64,000 nucleotides of DNA from Panagrolaimus kolymaensis (lineage: Eukaryota > Nematoda > Chromadorea > Rhabditida > Panagrolaimidae), in NCBI GenBank assembly GCA_028622995.1, contig JAJQJQ010000006.1, positions 744,001 through 808,000 of the forward strand, given 5' to 3'. The notes under the pieces are model-generated. The model saw only the letters and a list, made by a program, of their open reading frames with translations, was not told where the DNA came from and did not search any database. The translations under genes and the position numbers were made by a program. Of the stretch, positions 21,259 to 35,278 are shown one piece after another (position 1 is the stretch's first letter; every line of letters begins with the position of its first letter).

Positions 21259-23735
21259 ATCATCTTTTTACCCAATTTTTTTTTTATAATTTTAACAAAA
21301 AAATTACAGTAATCTAAAAAACAAATATATTTTTTTAAAGATCACAGAAATTCGAAAAATTAAAGAAATATGCCGCAATGAAAAAAAAGTTTTCTCTCAA
21401 CAAAATTTATTTTTCTTTGGTAAATTAGGGCAAAGTAAAAAAAATAAATAAAATAATTACAGTACTCGAGCGAGCGCGCAAAAATGATGTCAAATAATCA
21501 AAGTTAAAACAACACAAAAAAAAAACAACGTAACCTTAAAGAAACTAACGTAATAAAATATGACACAAAAATAAAATTAAAAGCATAAAAGAATTTTTTT
21601 AAAGAAAAACTTTTTTACTTTCTTTTTTTTTTAAAGGATGAGGTAAGGTCCAAATATATATAAAACACAGGATATGAGAATATGAGATATGTGTGAGGGA
21701 TGAATGAATAATTTTTTTTGTATGTCTCTTCTCTTATTTCATTTCAATTGACGTTGATTGAGTCTCTTTTTTTAAAGAAAGAATAAATGACCAAAAGACG
21801 AAAGTAAAAAAAATGAAGAAACCCGGAAAATAGGGCGGAGCTTCCTGATGTTGGAGAAGAAAAAAAAATAATAATAACCGAACAACAAAAAAAAAACGGA
21901 GGAAAATGTTTCAAATGACGAAATATGTGTAACATTTTGGAAAGAGAAACAAAAAAATTGTGCTTAATTAAAATTTAAAAAAAATACAAAAAAAATTTTA
22001 TTAAACAAAAAAAATTACGGTAATGAAAGAAGAAAAAAATATTCAATTTTTTTATTTCTTGGATGACGAACGAGCGTAAAAAAAGCTTTCATTCATCATT
22101 CATTGTTCAACTTTTTAGCAAAAAGAAAAACAAATTAGATCGAAAAAGAAAAAAATGCAAACAAAAAGTATACGGTTTTTTTCTTGTTTTGGAATAAATG
22201 TTAGACACTTCGAAAATTTTTGCAAAAATAAATTTATAAGAACTAACTTTTACACAAAAATATTTAAGAATTTGGTTAAAAACAGTAATATTTTCCACCA
22301 TTTTTTAAAACTTCGTTTTTGAGTGACAAAAAAGGGCCAATAACATATTTAAATTTAATCAAATGTAGCTAACTAAATATATTCAATTTCTTCAATAAAA
22401 AATAATAATAAAAAATTTCATTCAAACACAAAATATTATTTTTGTATTTTTTAAATGTCGTCGGCGGTGCATAATTTTTTGTTAACTTAAATTAACTTAT
22501 TACTTATAAAATTATTTAAAATTACGTGGCGCGGCACGTATACTATTTTTTTAAAAATAATAAAATATTAGCAATAAATCAAAATCTTTTAAATGTCTTA
22601 AATGTCACAAAAAAATAAAAATTAGTTGTTTATCACGAATTTTTTTAAAAAGGTTAATAAACTAACGAAAGTTTTTATTACTTTTATTTTTGTACAACCA
22701 CAAAATAAGTGAAGAAAATTTTTAACATATGTAATTTATAGCTTTATTTTTACAATTTTTATCACAAGTTTTTTTATATAGCGTTATCGGAAACGAAAAT
22801 AAGTCTACGACGACGTATTTTTTTCCATAAAAGTCTTGGATGAGAAAAAAAAAATATGGGATGGAAATGATTTTTTTATATAAAGGTTGACGGAATTTCA
22901 AGACTAATGTCGTCAAAATTTTAAGCAGACAAGATTAATAAAAAAACCGGATATAACAATATTGGGTTTTAAGCTGTAAAAAAATATGGCATAAAAAATA
23001 CAAGCTTTTTACATAAAAGTTAGATGGTTAAAAAATTAAACAAATTTCAGGCGGTGGTTAATTTGGATTTTGACGTATGTATGTGAGGAAAAGATTACGT
23101 TAACATTAGCGGCGAAGGATCAAATAAGGAACAAAAAATTGCAAAAAAAAAATACGAGCATAATTTGGAGTCGTACAAATTTCTTGAGGTTCATCTCAAA
23201 TATGTTCATTTTTTTATTAACACAGTAAGTATAAGACCCAACAACAATATTTAAAAGTCAAAAAAAAGTCATTTTTCTAACATCCATGAAGCAATCCCTG
23301 AATCATCTAACAAACAGTAATCGCATTGCAACGAAAGAATGCAAAATTAAGTCATCCATTCGAATCATTGTTTTTTGCTAACAAGCAAGCGTTCAAAATG
23401 AAAATACTCTTTCTTTGAAGCACACAAGAGCTTTGTGACTTTCTTTTTAGATTAATATCGATTTCCTTCTGCTCTCGAATGATACTGTAATCCCACGTTT
23501 AATCACACAACTTTGTAACTATAGTCATAATCGCATCATTTACACATTCAAAACAAAGAAAAGCAGAAGAAAAAAAGACATTGCAAAAACATTTATTAAA
23601 ACCACAAACATACATACAAATAATTAATCATTAATATTATTATTATCCAATCCAAATAAATAAGTTACTACGTTAATACTTGTTATTTAATTAGTAGCAA
23701 GCAATTAAAATATCCATTCATTATCTTTCATACAT
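21259..23735. other. gene-free AT-rich region upstream of flp-21
   Basis: No gene found on either strand; the open frames are low-complexity Lys/Phe/Ile runs. Contains several TTAC(A/G)GTAA-like boxes (about 21304, 21458, 22012), a motif also seen at 20048 and 20728. The flp-21 promoter should be at the left end. Confidence 0.4.
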
Positions 23736-24896
23736 TCAATAAGCAGCAAAAATCCATCCAAATATAACTATTCCAAATATTTTTATTCCATTGTTATTTC
23801 TTTCATTAATTCCATTTTCACTTGATTCTTGATCATTTATTTCATAAGGATTACAAGATCCATCAGCAAGAACAAAAGGTTTCGCACTTCTTTTAATCAT
23901 TGAATTGAACTATAAAAAAAACGTTAAAGTTAGTTAAAGCATAAATCGATCGTTCAAGTCATAAACGATGTAAGTTTTGTGGATTGTAAAATCAGTAACA
24001 TGAAGAAATGAAAACTTCGTCAAACGGATGATTCCAGAAAAGCAAAGCACCAACTTAGGATATTATCGTCAAAGATTAGTGTAATTGGTTAAAGTACCAA
24101 TAGTAACTCGTACATATGGATGACTGTTTCAACAAACTTCATAGTAGGTCTTAGGTTTGTTAAAGCATACTAAAGATCATATACAACGTGTAAAAGGGTT
24201 ATAAACAAAATGCACACTCAGCTCATAGTTTCGCATAGTATCCTACCATAATGCTCCATAAAAGTTTGTGTCATTTACTATTAGATAATACAGCAAAATT
24301 TTGATTAAAACGAGATAAAGATAAAGGTGCTCTTAATCCATGATATAATAACATGACGAACAAAGCTTATCGATGACCATAAAATGTTACATAACTTCTT
24401 CTCCAGTATGCACATTCGAATTCGATTTAGATGTAAACAAGATCAAACAAATAAGCTAAATGACCAACCTTAGTACTTTCGTCATCAACACAGTGATCAC
24501 CAGAATTGCATGAAATATAATAATTTCTTGTTTCAGAATCAAAAAATTTTGATTTTCCATCAACTTCATTATTTTGACATACATTTGGTTCACCTTTACA
24601 ACCATATCCACCATAAATTATATCATTTATCACACATCCCCATGCAGCACATTCGTAACATTCAGCAATTAATAAAGTACCTAAAAAAGTAAATACATAA
24701 TAAAAGAAATAAGAAAAATGAAATTAAAAAAAAACCAACCATGATGTCTTTGAGTAAACGTCATACACAGCCTTGTACTATCACACTTTATTTTTCGAGG
24801 TTCAATAAATCGAGCTTCAACAATAAATGGAAAAAGAAGAATACCAAAAAGTTGAGATGAATAAACAACGGTTAAAATAGTTATAACAACTTTCAT
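23736..24896 (-). CDS. small secreted cysteine-rich, probably GPI-anchored protein
   Basis: Three exons: 24896..24740, 24680..24469 and 23909..23736, in phase; 180 residues. The N-terminus (MKVVITILTVVYSSQLFG...) is a signal peptide with likely cleavage after IVEA. The mature part has the Cys pattern KCDSTRLC, ECYECAAWGC, YGCKGEPNVC, SCNSGDHC and GSCNP. The C-terminus is a short hydrophilic stretch followed by IFGIVIFGWIFAAY, as in a GPI-attachment signal. This layout fits nematode Ly6/ET-module-like surface proteins, but the Cys spacing was not compared formally. Intron 2 is long (559 bp). ATG 24896 was chosen since the frame upstream has no ATG. The role is unknown; likely extracellular. 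Confidence 0.7.
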
Positions 24897-27486
24897 TTTA
24901 ATATAACACCAAAACAAACAACTAAAAAAATGTTAATGAAATGAAAAATGAGAAGAAGCTTGCTTCTCAAAAACAAAAATGAAAAAAACTCGCGCTCGAC
25001 CAAAAACGATCTTGGCGCGATCAAAGAAGCAAGATTCATGCAACAACCAACAAAAAAAATTTAAATTTTTGTTTGTGTGTTGTTGCTTTTGCTTGAGATT
25101 TATCAAAGCAATATCAATACTTTTTTGTTTTAAACCGAGATTCTTATCATTTCCGATCGATGCTTACGATTAATCAATCAAAAAAGTGGTTAACAGAAAA
25201 GTAATTAGTTTCTTGCAACTTTGAAGTAAAAAACATTATAAAAAAGTTTGGAACACGCTTTTTTTAACTTCGGCACAAAAAAAATGAAAACTTCTTCTTT
25301 ATTTAATCAAAGCTTTTTAAACTGAAAATGATGACGTTGTTATTGGATAACGCAACCATACTCTCACAAATCTTAGTTGAATCGCCTAAATGCTTATGAA
25401 CCGATGATTGTAAGTAAGAGTCCATGATTTTATCCATCCTAACTTCCTTCACCAAACAAAACTCCCGTATCTCATCTTCATTCATAATTTATGCTTGGGG
25501 AGAAAAAAAGTGTTATTGAAACGCATATGAGAGAAATATGTATGTATGTACAGACAAGGGATATCCAAAATATTAGCGAAACTTGTGAGAAGAAGAAAAA
25601 AAATGATTAAAACAAAATGTCAGATTGCTTGTTTCAATAACCCTCGAATAACAAAATTGATATTCAACATGGTACATATTTCTCTGTCATCAGAATCATC
25701 ACATTAGCATATATTTTATAAATGAGAAGAAGATGCAACTAACTCATACTCATGGTTTTGCAAAAATAAAAACTTTTAGCATAAATTTTTCAAGTAATTC
25801 AATTATTTATTTGCAACGTGGCGGCGTCATTGTAGCTGGCTAGCTACTTACAGCATGAAAGAAGAGACAAACAAAAAAGTTGGAGTTTCTTAGATCACAC
25901 AAATTTCTAAAAACTTTTAGCAGAATATTTTCTCTAACACGCATATTTCTGAAGATAAATATATCCGACAAATTTTAATTTGAAAGAGAAACTTTCAACC
26001 TCAAAATTGCAAAACCATTAATCTTCGGCATTTGAAAATCCACCGTATTTCTTTCACAAAATGCATGAATAAACAATCTCCAAGAAAACCAACGCATTTC
26101 ATTTTTTTCTAAGAGAAAAATTATACGTAAGTCGTTGTCATCTTGAGCTTTTACTATCATAGTTACATATGTATGTATGCAACAACACGGAAGCTAATTT
26201 AAATTTATTTAATTTACAACCACCATGAAAAATACTACCATAATAAAAATAAATATTTCAAGACACTATTAGTTTTCTTTATGGATGGATAAGCTTCATT
26301 CTTTTTTATGCTCCTGTCGAAACAAAAACTTCTTTCATTCATATAATTTTTCCTTCTCTGTCTTCTTTTCTTCTTCCACCCTCATAAAAAAAAATCTTAA
26401 ATCTCACGTCATATTTATTGCTTCAATCGCCTCTCCTTTATCTCAAGCAAGCAAAAAAAGAAGAAGAAAGAATTTCTAATCTTTATTTTATTGGTGGTGT
26501 CTTCGTTTTTTAGTTTCTTAGAAAAAAAAAAATACATATGTACATATTTAGGCATCATCATCCTTCAAAAAAAAATGAAATGACCGCTGGGGATTTGTTA
26601 TTTGGAAACATTTACATAGATAGAGTCTTCTTCTCTGTTTTAGAATGGAAGTTTACATCAAAAAAAACAAATGTTTGTCCTTCTTTTGTTTATTCTTATT
26701 TTTTTATGATTGGTTTATTTAATGCAATGTCATAAGCGTTTTTTAGTTTTTGTTTTGTTTGTTGTTGTTGCTTTTACTTCCTTCGCTTTTTGCAATATGA
26801 CAAATATCTTTCTTTCCCTGAACACATTTATTTTTATCCATTGCATTATTACTTTTTACTAATAACAACAAACATAAAACAATAAATGATATTAGTATGA
26901 ATGTACCTATGAGATTTTTTTTGTAAATGAGTAAAGTAAGTAAGCAAAGATTGATGGATAAAAAGTGGTGTTGATGGTGGATGAATCACGCATTCGCACA
27001 CGCCAAAAACAGTCAGGGAGAAAAATTTTGTTTATGAAATAATAATAATACGATAGAAATTGAAAATAAATGTAAATGTAAAAGTGATCAAAAACCCGAG
27101 GAAGCAGAGTTTCACACAAAACGAAAACGAAACACAAAAGGATCAGACGACGACGCTTGCTTACTTGGAGAGGAGGATACATGCAAAATTCAGACATCAA
27201 AAACATAAAATGGGGAGAAAAATTTAATCATGCGTACAACAACATACAACAACCTTGTCAAACACAATTTCACTCATAATAAAATGGTTTCAAGACAAAA
27301 AGGAATCAAACGTTTAAATTCAAAAAAAGAGACACAAAAAAATACAGTATAACCATTCAAGGCGTTATTATAAAGATCATAAATTCACAAAAAATAATAT
27401 AACAACAAAAACAAGAAGGAAAAGAATCACAAGAAGAAAGAAACAATACTAAATACAAAGAATATTCAACAAGCTTTATTAGTTCT
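24897..27486. other. gene-free region between the Ly6-like gene and xpo-1
   Basis: No gene can be defended. Two short minus-strand frames starting at ATG (25485..25303, 60 codons; 26160..25975, 61 codons) have ordinary amino-acid composition but match nothing known and lack clear neighbours. The remaining sequence is AT-rich with CATACATA/ATGTATGT-type simple repeats (about 25535-25555, 26165-26180). Confidence 0.4.
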
Positions 27487-30400
27487 TTATTGCATTTCTT
27501 CATCATCTCGAATGGCATGAGGATTGAGAACACCAGGAATTGCATTCTTTTCAGCTTGAGCTTTATCAATTTCTTTAGCTTTTTCTTCCAAATAGAGATC
27601 ACTTGTATCTTCACCATTTTCTTGTCGAATTTGAACGATGAAATCACGGATATGGTCACGCATCTTGTTGATTGCTTTAGTGAAAGAGAAGAATCCTTCG
27701 ATGGTAATCTGGATTTGGGCACTAAAAATGGAAAACATTAAAGCAATAAACGATACATAGATAAAAGTAAACTTACACAGCTAAATGTGGAAAATGCTTT
27801 TTAATGATACCACCAAGTTGGTTTCCGATGTATTCAGTGTTATTCGCAGCTTCATTGTTGGAGTAAAGTGGAACTTTAATATGTTCTTCAACAGCTTCAA
27901 AAACAATACAAAGAGTTTCAGCCATGTTCGATAGACCAACAAATGGAACTTGATTATAATCAGAAGCAATTCCAACGACATGTTCAAGAATCTTCATGAA
28001 GTATGTTTTGTAAAATTCTTGAGCAAGCTGCTTGTTATCAAGTTGAGAAATTTGACATAAAAGTTGACGAAGGATTTCACAGGAGTTTTCAGCAACCGAT
28101 CTCATCGTATGGCGCATGCCCCAATTGATAGCTTCTACAGTAAAGTCACGGAATTTAGCATCAAGTTCAAAGAGAGATTGGAAGGAATAACGGATTATAG
28201 CACTGATGAAAACGAAGAAGTTGGTACGATGTTCTGGATAAGATTCGGTATCTTTACTTATCATGTCTAATGTTGATTCATAAACAGCAGTGATCATCGT
28301 TGGAACAGTTTCAGCAACATCATTTTTCAATGCAGTAATCGTAATAGCCAACAGAGATAAAACTTTGGGTTCTCGTGATTCAGCAACATTCTGACAGTAA
28401 TCTTGAAGAACGGTGGTGAAGAGTGGATGAACAACTTCTTTGACGATCTAAAATTATGATAGATAAATAAAGGTTTAAACGTGAGAAGAAGAAAAACGTA
28501 CGGTAGCAGGAGACAATTTAGAAGATAATCCCACTCTTGACTCATTAGATCGGCTGATAAACGTTGAAAGAAGAACAAGGATTTCTTTTTTGATGACTCG
28601 CATTTGTTTTATCAAAGGTTGACGAAGAATTTCTTGACCATGTTCATTGATAGCTTGGTTGATTGATCCAGAGATGCATTGATAAACAGCTAACATGTCG
28701 TTAATAATACGCTTCAATTGCGAGAAAAATCCAACTCCAATAGCTTTACAGGCAGCAACGTTCGTTTTCAAAATATGAGAGATGGTTTTAACAACATTTG
28801 GAGTAGAAATGATTGAAACATCGTTACTAGCATTAGCAATAATTTCATCCCACATTGAGTTTGGAAGATCCATTAAACGAGCAACAAGGTTAGCTTGAAC
28901 AGATTCATCAGTTTCACTAGCAACGATGTATCCAACAGCTTCATAGAACACATGAACTTGAGGTTGAGCGAGATCACAGATGATGGAGTTGATGTTTTCA
29001 AGGATTTCATCAATGAATGGTCGATTTTCTCCAACTTGAACGATAACAAAATGATTCTTGCATTTCATAACGATCTTGATAAATGTGTCACAAGCCATAT
29101 CTTGAACACCTTCATGAGATTCGTGCATAAATTCAAAAAGTTTGTTGATGACCGTTTTCAAGAATTTCCAATGAACACGAAGGAAGCGAGGATATTGACC
29201 AACGACGTACATGATATTCGAAGCAATAACAGCTTTGTTATCTTTACCACGTTTCTGTTCACATAATCCAAGAAGATCTAAAACGAAGAAGTGGTAAAAT
29301 AAAAGAAAAGGAGTTTGGTAAACTAAACAAACCTCGAATAACGGTGACCAAAAAGCGCTTTTCATCTTCTTCAGCAAGTGCACCAGAAATTGAACCAATA
29401 GCCCAACAAAGAGTATTCAAGTTCTTCCAACTCCATTCAGATCCATTGACTTGATTTTGAAGTTTTTCAGTCATTTTGTTTTCGGTATCTCTTGGATTCA
29501 AATGGGTAAGAGTGACAAGTGTTTCGCGCATGGTGCGATAAAGGATCATTGAATCGGTATCTTTGACGAGTTCACGAACAGCTTCATTATTTTCATTTAC
29601 CACAACAATGACTTCTTCAGGTTTAACCATACGATTGATCATCAGAGAACGAAGCTTAGAAAGATGGGTGTGGTAGAAACCTCGACGAGAATTATCACTT
29701 TCTTCATGACGAAAACCAAAAGCATCAAACATGAAATTTCGAGTATCAAATGGAGCTTCTCGATAAAGTTCAGAACAAAGCCAGTTCCAGAAATCCAAAC
29801 AAATTTTGAACACTTCGACATCTTCAATTTCGGTTAAACGAATCAAGGTTGAGAGAGCGAAATTAAGTTCTTCTTTCAAAGTGGATTCCTTCTTGCGAGC
29901 AGGTTCTTCAATGAGCGCCAAATGTTCTTTGAAAAACGTTGCGAAGAATTGAGCCAAATTGGAAAGGAACTTTTGATCTTCAGTTGAACCAGTAGCATAA
30001 CATTTAGCAACATCAGTTTCATCAGTGATTTCACGGCGCATTATTTCAACAACATTCAAGAACATCTTAACAAGCTGTTCATCATATGCATGATAGGTTG
30101 GATCAATTGGAATTGAGGAGATTTCAACTAGGCATTGCAAAGCAATTGAACGAAAACGAACATATGGTAAATACTAAAAGAGAAAATAGTTAGTAAAAAT
30201 AAGATGATAAGAAGTTACTAACCTTGTTAGAGATGAGATCAATGAGATTATCAGTAAAGACGTAGCCAATTGGAATCCAATTCAAGAAACCATGAAGAGT
30301 TCGCAATGTAGCAAAAACAAGATCACCATTAGTTGTTTGTTCCTAAAAACCATTTTATAATTGAGAATTTTTCCAAATACAAGAAAATAAAATAGTGAGA

Positions 30401-31202
30401 CAATATTCCAAAGCTTCTCTACGACTAAATAAAGCAAACTTACAAGAACTTGTCGACAAAGCTTGTGGACACCTTCGAATTCATGACAAAATTGCTGTTT
30501 TAGATGAATAGCACGAGCACTTGTCATTCCAGTACCAAATTCGAATACTTCTTCAGATAATAATCTAAGAATGACCATATTATTCATGCAGACATTTTCA
30601 CTTGCTAGCGATGACCCAACGATATCAGAGATAAAAGTTGGCCAGTGACGAGGCCATTCGTTTTTGACAATCTAAAAATCCACAATATAAATATGTTTAA
30701 ACAAGAAAAAGCTTACCTGGACAAGAACCAAATCAAGTTTTTGTAAATACAGCTTATCAGCATTTGCTTCTTGTGATGTTATTTCAAGGATAGCTTGAAC
30801 AATAAACCCTTTGATTCCTTCAGCTTGGTCTCGAGGAAGTCGCTTCCATCGATTTGAGATCATGTCTTGCAAAATTTGTAAACCATAATATTTTGTTTCA
30901 ATGAGTTGGGCAGACGCTAGAACACTATCAACATGGACCCACGCATCAGGACGTTCTTTGAATGAAGCCAATACAAATGCAGCACGAGATTGAGTTTCTC
31001 CTTCACCCTTATGCATGAGATGTACTATCTGAAAATGAAAGAATTAAGGAATGTTAATTGAGAAAAGCTAGTTTCATATTATGAGATCATATTCAACTTT
31101 AAAAAGACAACTTACTCGATCCAGCACAGAGACATCGAATTCTTTTTGTTCAGGGTTTTGAAGCATTTGATTCGCTTCTTCAACGAACTTCAGATCATCC
31201 AT
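27487..31202 (-). CDS. xpo-1: exportin-1 (CRM1)
   Basis: Eight exons in phase: 31202..31116, 31028..30717, 30671..30444, 30342..30223, 30173..29333, 29277..28502, 28447..27777 and 27721..27487; 1089 residues, close to human CRM1 (1071). The HEAT-repeat exportin carries leucine-rich NES cargo out of the nucleus with Ran-GTP. Family blocks seen: the importin-beta N-terminal region (QSRAAFVLASFKERPDAW, YGLQILQDMI), the NES-groove region LLGLCEQKRGKDNKA and FYEAVGYIVASETDESVQ, YPEHRTNFF, and the C-terminus EDTSDLYLEEK with PGVLNPH. The NES-groove cysteine (human C528) is present at 29261-29263, so the protein is predicted to be leptomycin-sensitive. Two AATAAA-like signals lie at 27474-27500. No break found. 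Confidence 0.96.
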
Positions 31203-33538
31203 TTTTTAAACAAGCTTATACACACGCAAAATATATCACACACACCACGCAGCAAAGTCCTGAAATATTATAATTGATTAAAGGTAAATATACGAGTAAA
31301 CGAAGACATAACAAAGAGGCACGGAATAACACGGTTACAAAGGAATGCTCAACGTTTAGCAGATAAAAATCTTGATTTAATTGCACCATTACCAATATAA
31401 GTTACTCGAATATAAAGTCTTTGCTTTATTTTTTAAATTGATATTGGTGTTTTCGATGATTTCAAAATTGCTGATGGTTTTAAAAAAAGCGCCAAATTTC
31501 TCGAAGATGACAAAAAAAAGGAACGATGAAGAAATCACGCGGCCACCCGAAGCTTTAAAAAATGGTTGAATGTTTCGCTTGGAGACTTTGGAAAGACTAA
31601 AAATGTGGAGAAAAAAGTATTTTTTCAGAAAAAGGTATGTTTTAGGTGGACATTCATTCTAGAACCTATAAAATGAATGAAGAAGACCTTTGAACTTTAT
31701 AAAAAAAAGGAAGCAAGTAATAATTGGTTATAAAATATTTAGAAAACGGAGCAAAAAGAAAAAAAACGTAAGAGGTGCTGGTTTAATAATGAGCAAAAAC
31801 AAAGTTATGGATAAAATGAAAGTAGTGTATCAATTTGAATCTACGAAATCCAAAAAAAGTTTAGTTATCGAGTTAGCTTCTCAAAAATCAATGCTTTAGA
31901 AAATGTAAGTTTAGCAAGAACCCAAAACAAGAAGGTAATGAATAAGTGGAAACTAATTTTCATGCTATTCTAACCCTAAATATTGTTATTAAGTAATAAT
32001 AATCAATCAAATGCGCGAATAAACAATATTTCAATGACCTCATGACCATTACTTTAACTATATTTTTTTTTTTGAAAAGCAAGAGGCCAAAAAAGTGAAC
32101 AAATGTCCGTCTTTCTCTCTCTCTTCTTTTTCTCTCCCTTTTGCGTTCATTTAAGTTTGAGAAATACTACCTTTTCCGGAACAACGGCTAGCAAGAGCTC
32201 TCCTCATGTTTCTTGGAGCATTGGCAATAGATGTAAGCTCCTTTGAGGCAGGCATAACTATGAAATATGAGCAACAAAAAAATGAAAAGAAAAGGAGCTT
32301 AAAAGTTTAATATTTCTTATTTTTTCAAGGCAAACTTCTTTGTATACCAAGTAAATGAGTTATTATTATCAATGAGAAATTTTATGGGTAAAAAAAATTG
32401 GGAGAAAGAATGTTACAAATCAAAAAGAGTTCAATGTCAAGGAAATAAAAATTATAAGAATTGCTCTTTTTTTTATTGAGTCTTTTTACAGTTATTTTTG
32501 ACTCTTGTTAGCTAGTTAGTTATCACGATAAAGAAGGTAGATAGGTAAGGATAAAAGGCAATATCGAGGTTTAGTAAAAAAAGCAAAAAAAAAACACGGA
32601 GAAGATAGATTTACGTTGCAAAAAAAAGAAAGAGGAATCAGAAAATGAAGCATCAGTGAAAAAATTTTTTTGAAGTTGCAGCAACCTGCAAACTTTGGCG
32701 GCATCTTCCTTTTCCGTGTCAGAGAAAGATAGGATTCTAAAAAACTTGGGAAGATCCATTTTTTTCATTTTTTGTTATTCGATGAACGATAAAGTCTGTG
32801 TTTCTTACTCCTTCCTTTTTTTGTTCTTCTTCTGTTTTGTTTGGATATTTATGGTTTGTTGCGTGATTTTGATTCCTAAACTTAGATAACACAATGGATT
32901 CTTAAAAGTACCGACTTGGCTTGATATCTTTATTGGTATTCCTTTTTTCTGTTTTGGCTAGCTAACTTCTTATTCTCGGCCATTTCGTTAGTTTTTTCTT
33001 ATTTGTGATAGCTGGTAATGTTTTATATGTATCTTTTGAGTAATGCTCTTTTAAAATTTCATAACCATTATGCCTCTCATCATTTTGTTTATTGAACGTT
33101 GCTTTTTTCTCTTTCGTTTGTTTTGATTCATTCGTCATCTTTTTTTGATGTAAAACCCTTTCAATTTTCTTGGATAATAATTTTTTGCAATGATTTATGG
33201 TTCATCATTCTTTTTATGTAGTTAAACTTTCTTCTTCATCCCTATGAACTTTGATTTGTTTTATTTTCCCTAGCTTTGACTCCTCAATGATCATCATCAT
33301 ACATTTTTACGCGTTTTGTTTAGAGATTATTGGGTAATTACGGGAATAAGAGGGATACTAAACCTCCTGCAGCTATGCTTATATGACATTTATAAATCCA
33401 ACTTTTATACCTTTATCCTTTTATGTGGCTTTCACTTTATCTTTCTTACATCTCTTTCGCGTGAAGTATTTTTTGTTTCGTGTCATTTATCTTCATACTT
33501 TTTTACACTCTCTTTTTCAGATCTTTGTCTTGATTATC
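31203..33538. other. gene-poor region between xpo-1 and the LsmAD gene
   Basis: No secure gene. A GC-richer island at about 32160-32255 stands out: on the minus strand a TTTCATAG acceptor-like site is followed by an ATG frame of 34 codons (32255..32151, MPASKELTSIANAP...). On the + strand the frame FPEQRLARALLMFLGALAID ends in a GTAAGC donor. Either could be an exon of an unfound gene. Elsewhere the sequence is AT-rich. Confidence 0.35.
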
Positions 33539-35163
33539 ATGGCCGGACCAAAATCTTATAAAGATGCAGTTGCGTCTCATCCAAAATCCTCTAAAGAAGC
33601 TCTGGCACCTGAATCAAAACCTTCTAAAGAAGTACTTGCACCTCAACTAAAATCTTCTAAAGAAACGCTTGCACCTCAACCAAAATCTTTTGCACGTGCA
33701 ACTCAAGCAAATTCTTCTAAAATTTCAACTCAACCTCAACAGTCTAAAGAAGTACTTGCAACTCAACCTTCTAATCAAATCTTTGCTCCTATTCAGAAGT
33801 CACACAAAGAAGACGATCTTCATCCCTTCACTCATTGGGAAGAACAACCAAAAAGTGAAGAAGCTCATGATGGAGATGATAATTGGGGTGTTGATGAAAT
33901 GTTCAAAAAGAATGAAGACATGGGTGTTATTACTACTTTTAAAAAGGATTTGACCCAATACTCATCGTAAGAATATATTAAAATTCTAACTTGTTAATAC
34001 TTTTTGTTTTTAGAGTCAAACCAGTTGGAGGTCAACAAGAACGTAATCGTGCTGCTAAACTTGCTCGGGAAATTGAAAAAAATCCAAAAAGCAAACATAT
34101 GGCTTTTCTCGAAAATGATGATGTTGAACGTGATTTGGATAAAGAAACTATTATTCCTGCGGCGGTTCAGAAAGAAGCAGAACAAGGAATTATTTCTCCT
34201 CGTAAAGTTCAAAAGAAGCTGCAAGAAGAATCTACTAGTTCTTTGGAAGTTCCGAAAAAGCCACAAAAAGAAGCTATTATTATTCCTTCTGACGTTCAAA
34301 AGAAGTCACAAAAAGAAGCTCGTATTCCTGCTGAAGTTCAAAAGAAGCAGCAACAAGAAGCTATTACTCCTGCTCAAGTTCAGAAGAAGCCGCAAAAAGA
34401 AACTCGTATTTCTTCGGAAGCTCTAAAGAAGCCGCAACAAGAAGCTCGTAATCCTGTTGATGTTCCTAAGAAGCCGCAACAAGAAACTGGTATTTCTTCG
34501 GAAGCTCCAAAGAAGCCACAACAAGAACCTATTATCTCAGCACCAAATAAGGCATGGCAAAATGATCGAAAGAAGGTTTGGCAAAAACAAAATATTCCGG
34601 CCGCTGAAGTTCAAAAGAAGCCTCAAGAAGAAGCTATCATTCCTGCTGATGTTCCAAAGAAACAATCCTTCAACCCAGATGCTCCACCATTTGTACCTAA
34701 TGCATTAAAGGCTCCTGTTCAATTAGTTCCTCAACAATATTATGTTGGACAACAACTTCAGCAAGGGTATATGCCTCAACCTACAACATCTTCTGGATAT
34801 TTTCTTGTTCCAACTTCGGTAAGCCTTAAAAACTTTGTAAATTTTAATATACAAGAATTTTAGGCTGGTCCAATGCAATACAATCCTAATGTTGTTCCTC
34901 AAGGTTATCAAATGGCATATAATCCTAATGTACCTCCTCCAGTTTATGTTCCTCAACAGTATCCTTATGTATCTTATTATAATCCTCAAATAGCAACAAA
35001 TGGTCAAGGTTATCAACAATTTATGCAAGCTGCACCACAACCTGGTTATGTTCCTAACATGGTTCAAACTTCGTATCGACAACCATCAATGCGTCCACGT
35101 ATGTCTCAACCATCACATCATTCTCGTATGCCTCAATCATCATTGCCATACCATAAGCCTTAA
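33539..35163 (+). CDS. ataxin-2-like protein (LsmAD + PAM2), paralogue 1
   Basis: Three exons: 33539..33966, 34014..34818 and 34864..35163; 510 residues. Start at the MAGPKSYKDAV ATG. Residues about 10-65 carry SKE(A/V/T)LAP repeats. The LsmAD-like block (about 115-185) has WGVDEMFKKNEDMGVITTFK, DLTQYSS, NRAAKLAREIEKNPKSK and FLENDDVERDLDKE. A region of about a dozen degenerate 14-17-residue units with KKPQ(Q/K)E follows. Then comes a PAM2 motif, SFNPDAPPFVPNA (ligand of the PABP MLLE domain), and a Gln/Pro/Tyr-rich tail. No Lsm domain precedes LsmAD, unlike ataxin-2 itself. Probable cytoplasmic mRNA-binding regulator acting with poly(A)-binding protein. Closely related in plan to the gene at 40047-42687, whose LsmAD is more typical. 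Confidence 0.8.
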
Positions 35164-35278
35164 TGTCTTTTTTATTCAAAACTACATATGAAATAAATTT
35201 TTATATATAAAATCAAGACTAATAAATCACCTATTATATTATAGGCACCATAATCTCATTGTTCCATAAAAAACGAAT

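Noticed and set aside
25303..25485. 60-codon minus-strand ORF (MNEDEIREFCLVKEV...)
   Set aside because: Composition is plausible but there is no homologue memory, splice context or neighbour; left only as a note.
25975..26160. 61-codon minus-strand ORF
   Set aside because: Same reasons as the 25303 frame; could not be joined to it by a phase-consistent splice.
32151..32162. AAGTTTGAG resembling the end of the nematode SL1 leader, as an SL RNA gene
   Set aside because: Only nine bases match, no GTAA donor follows and no Sm site is present.
32571..32768. Minus-strand frame with MPPKF, like the rpl-12 start
   Set aside because: Similarity stops after five residues and no further ribosomal exon follows; chance.
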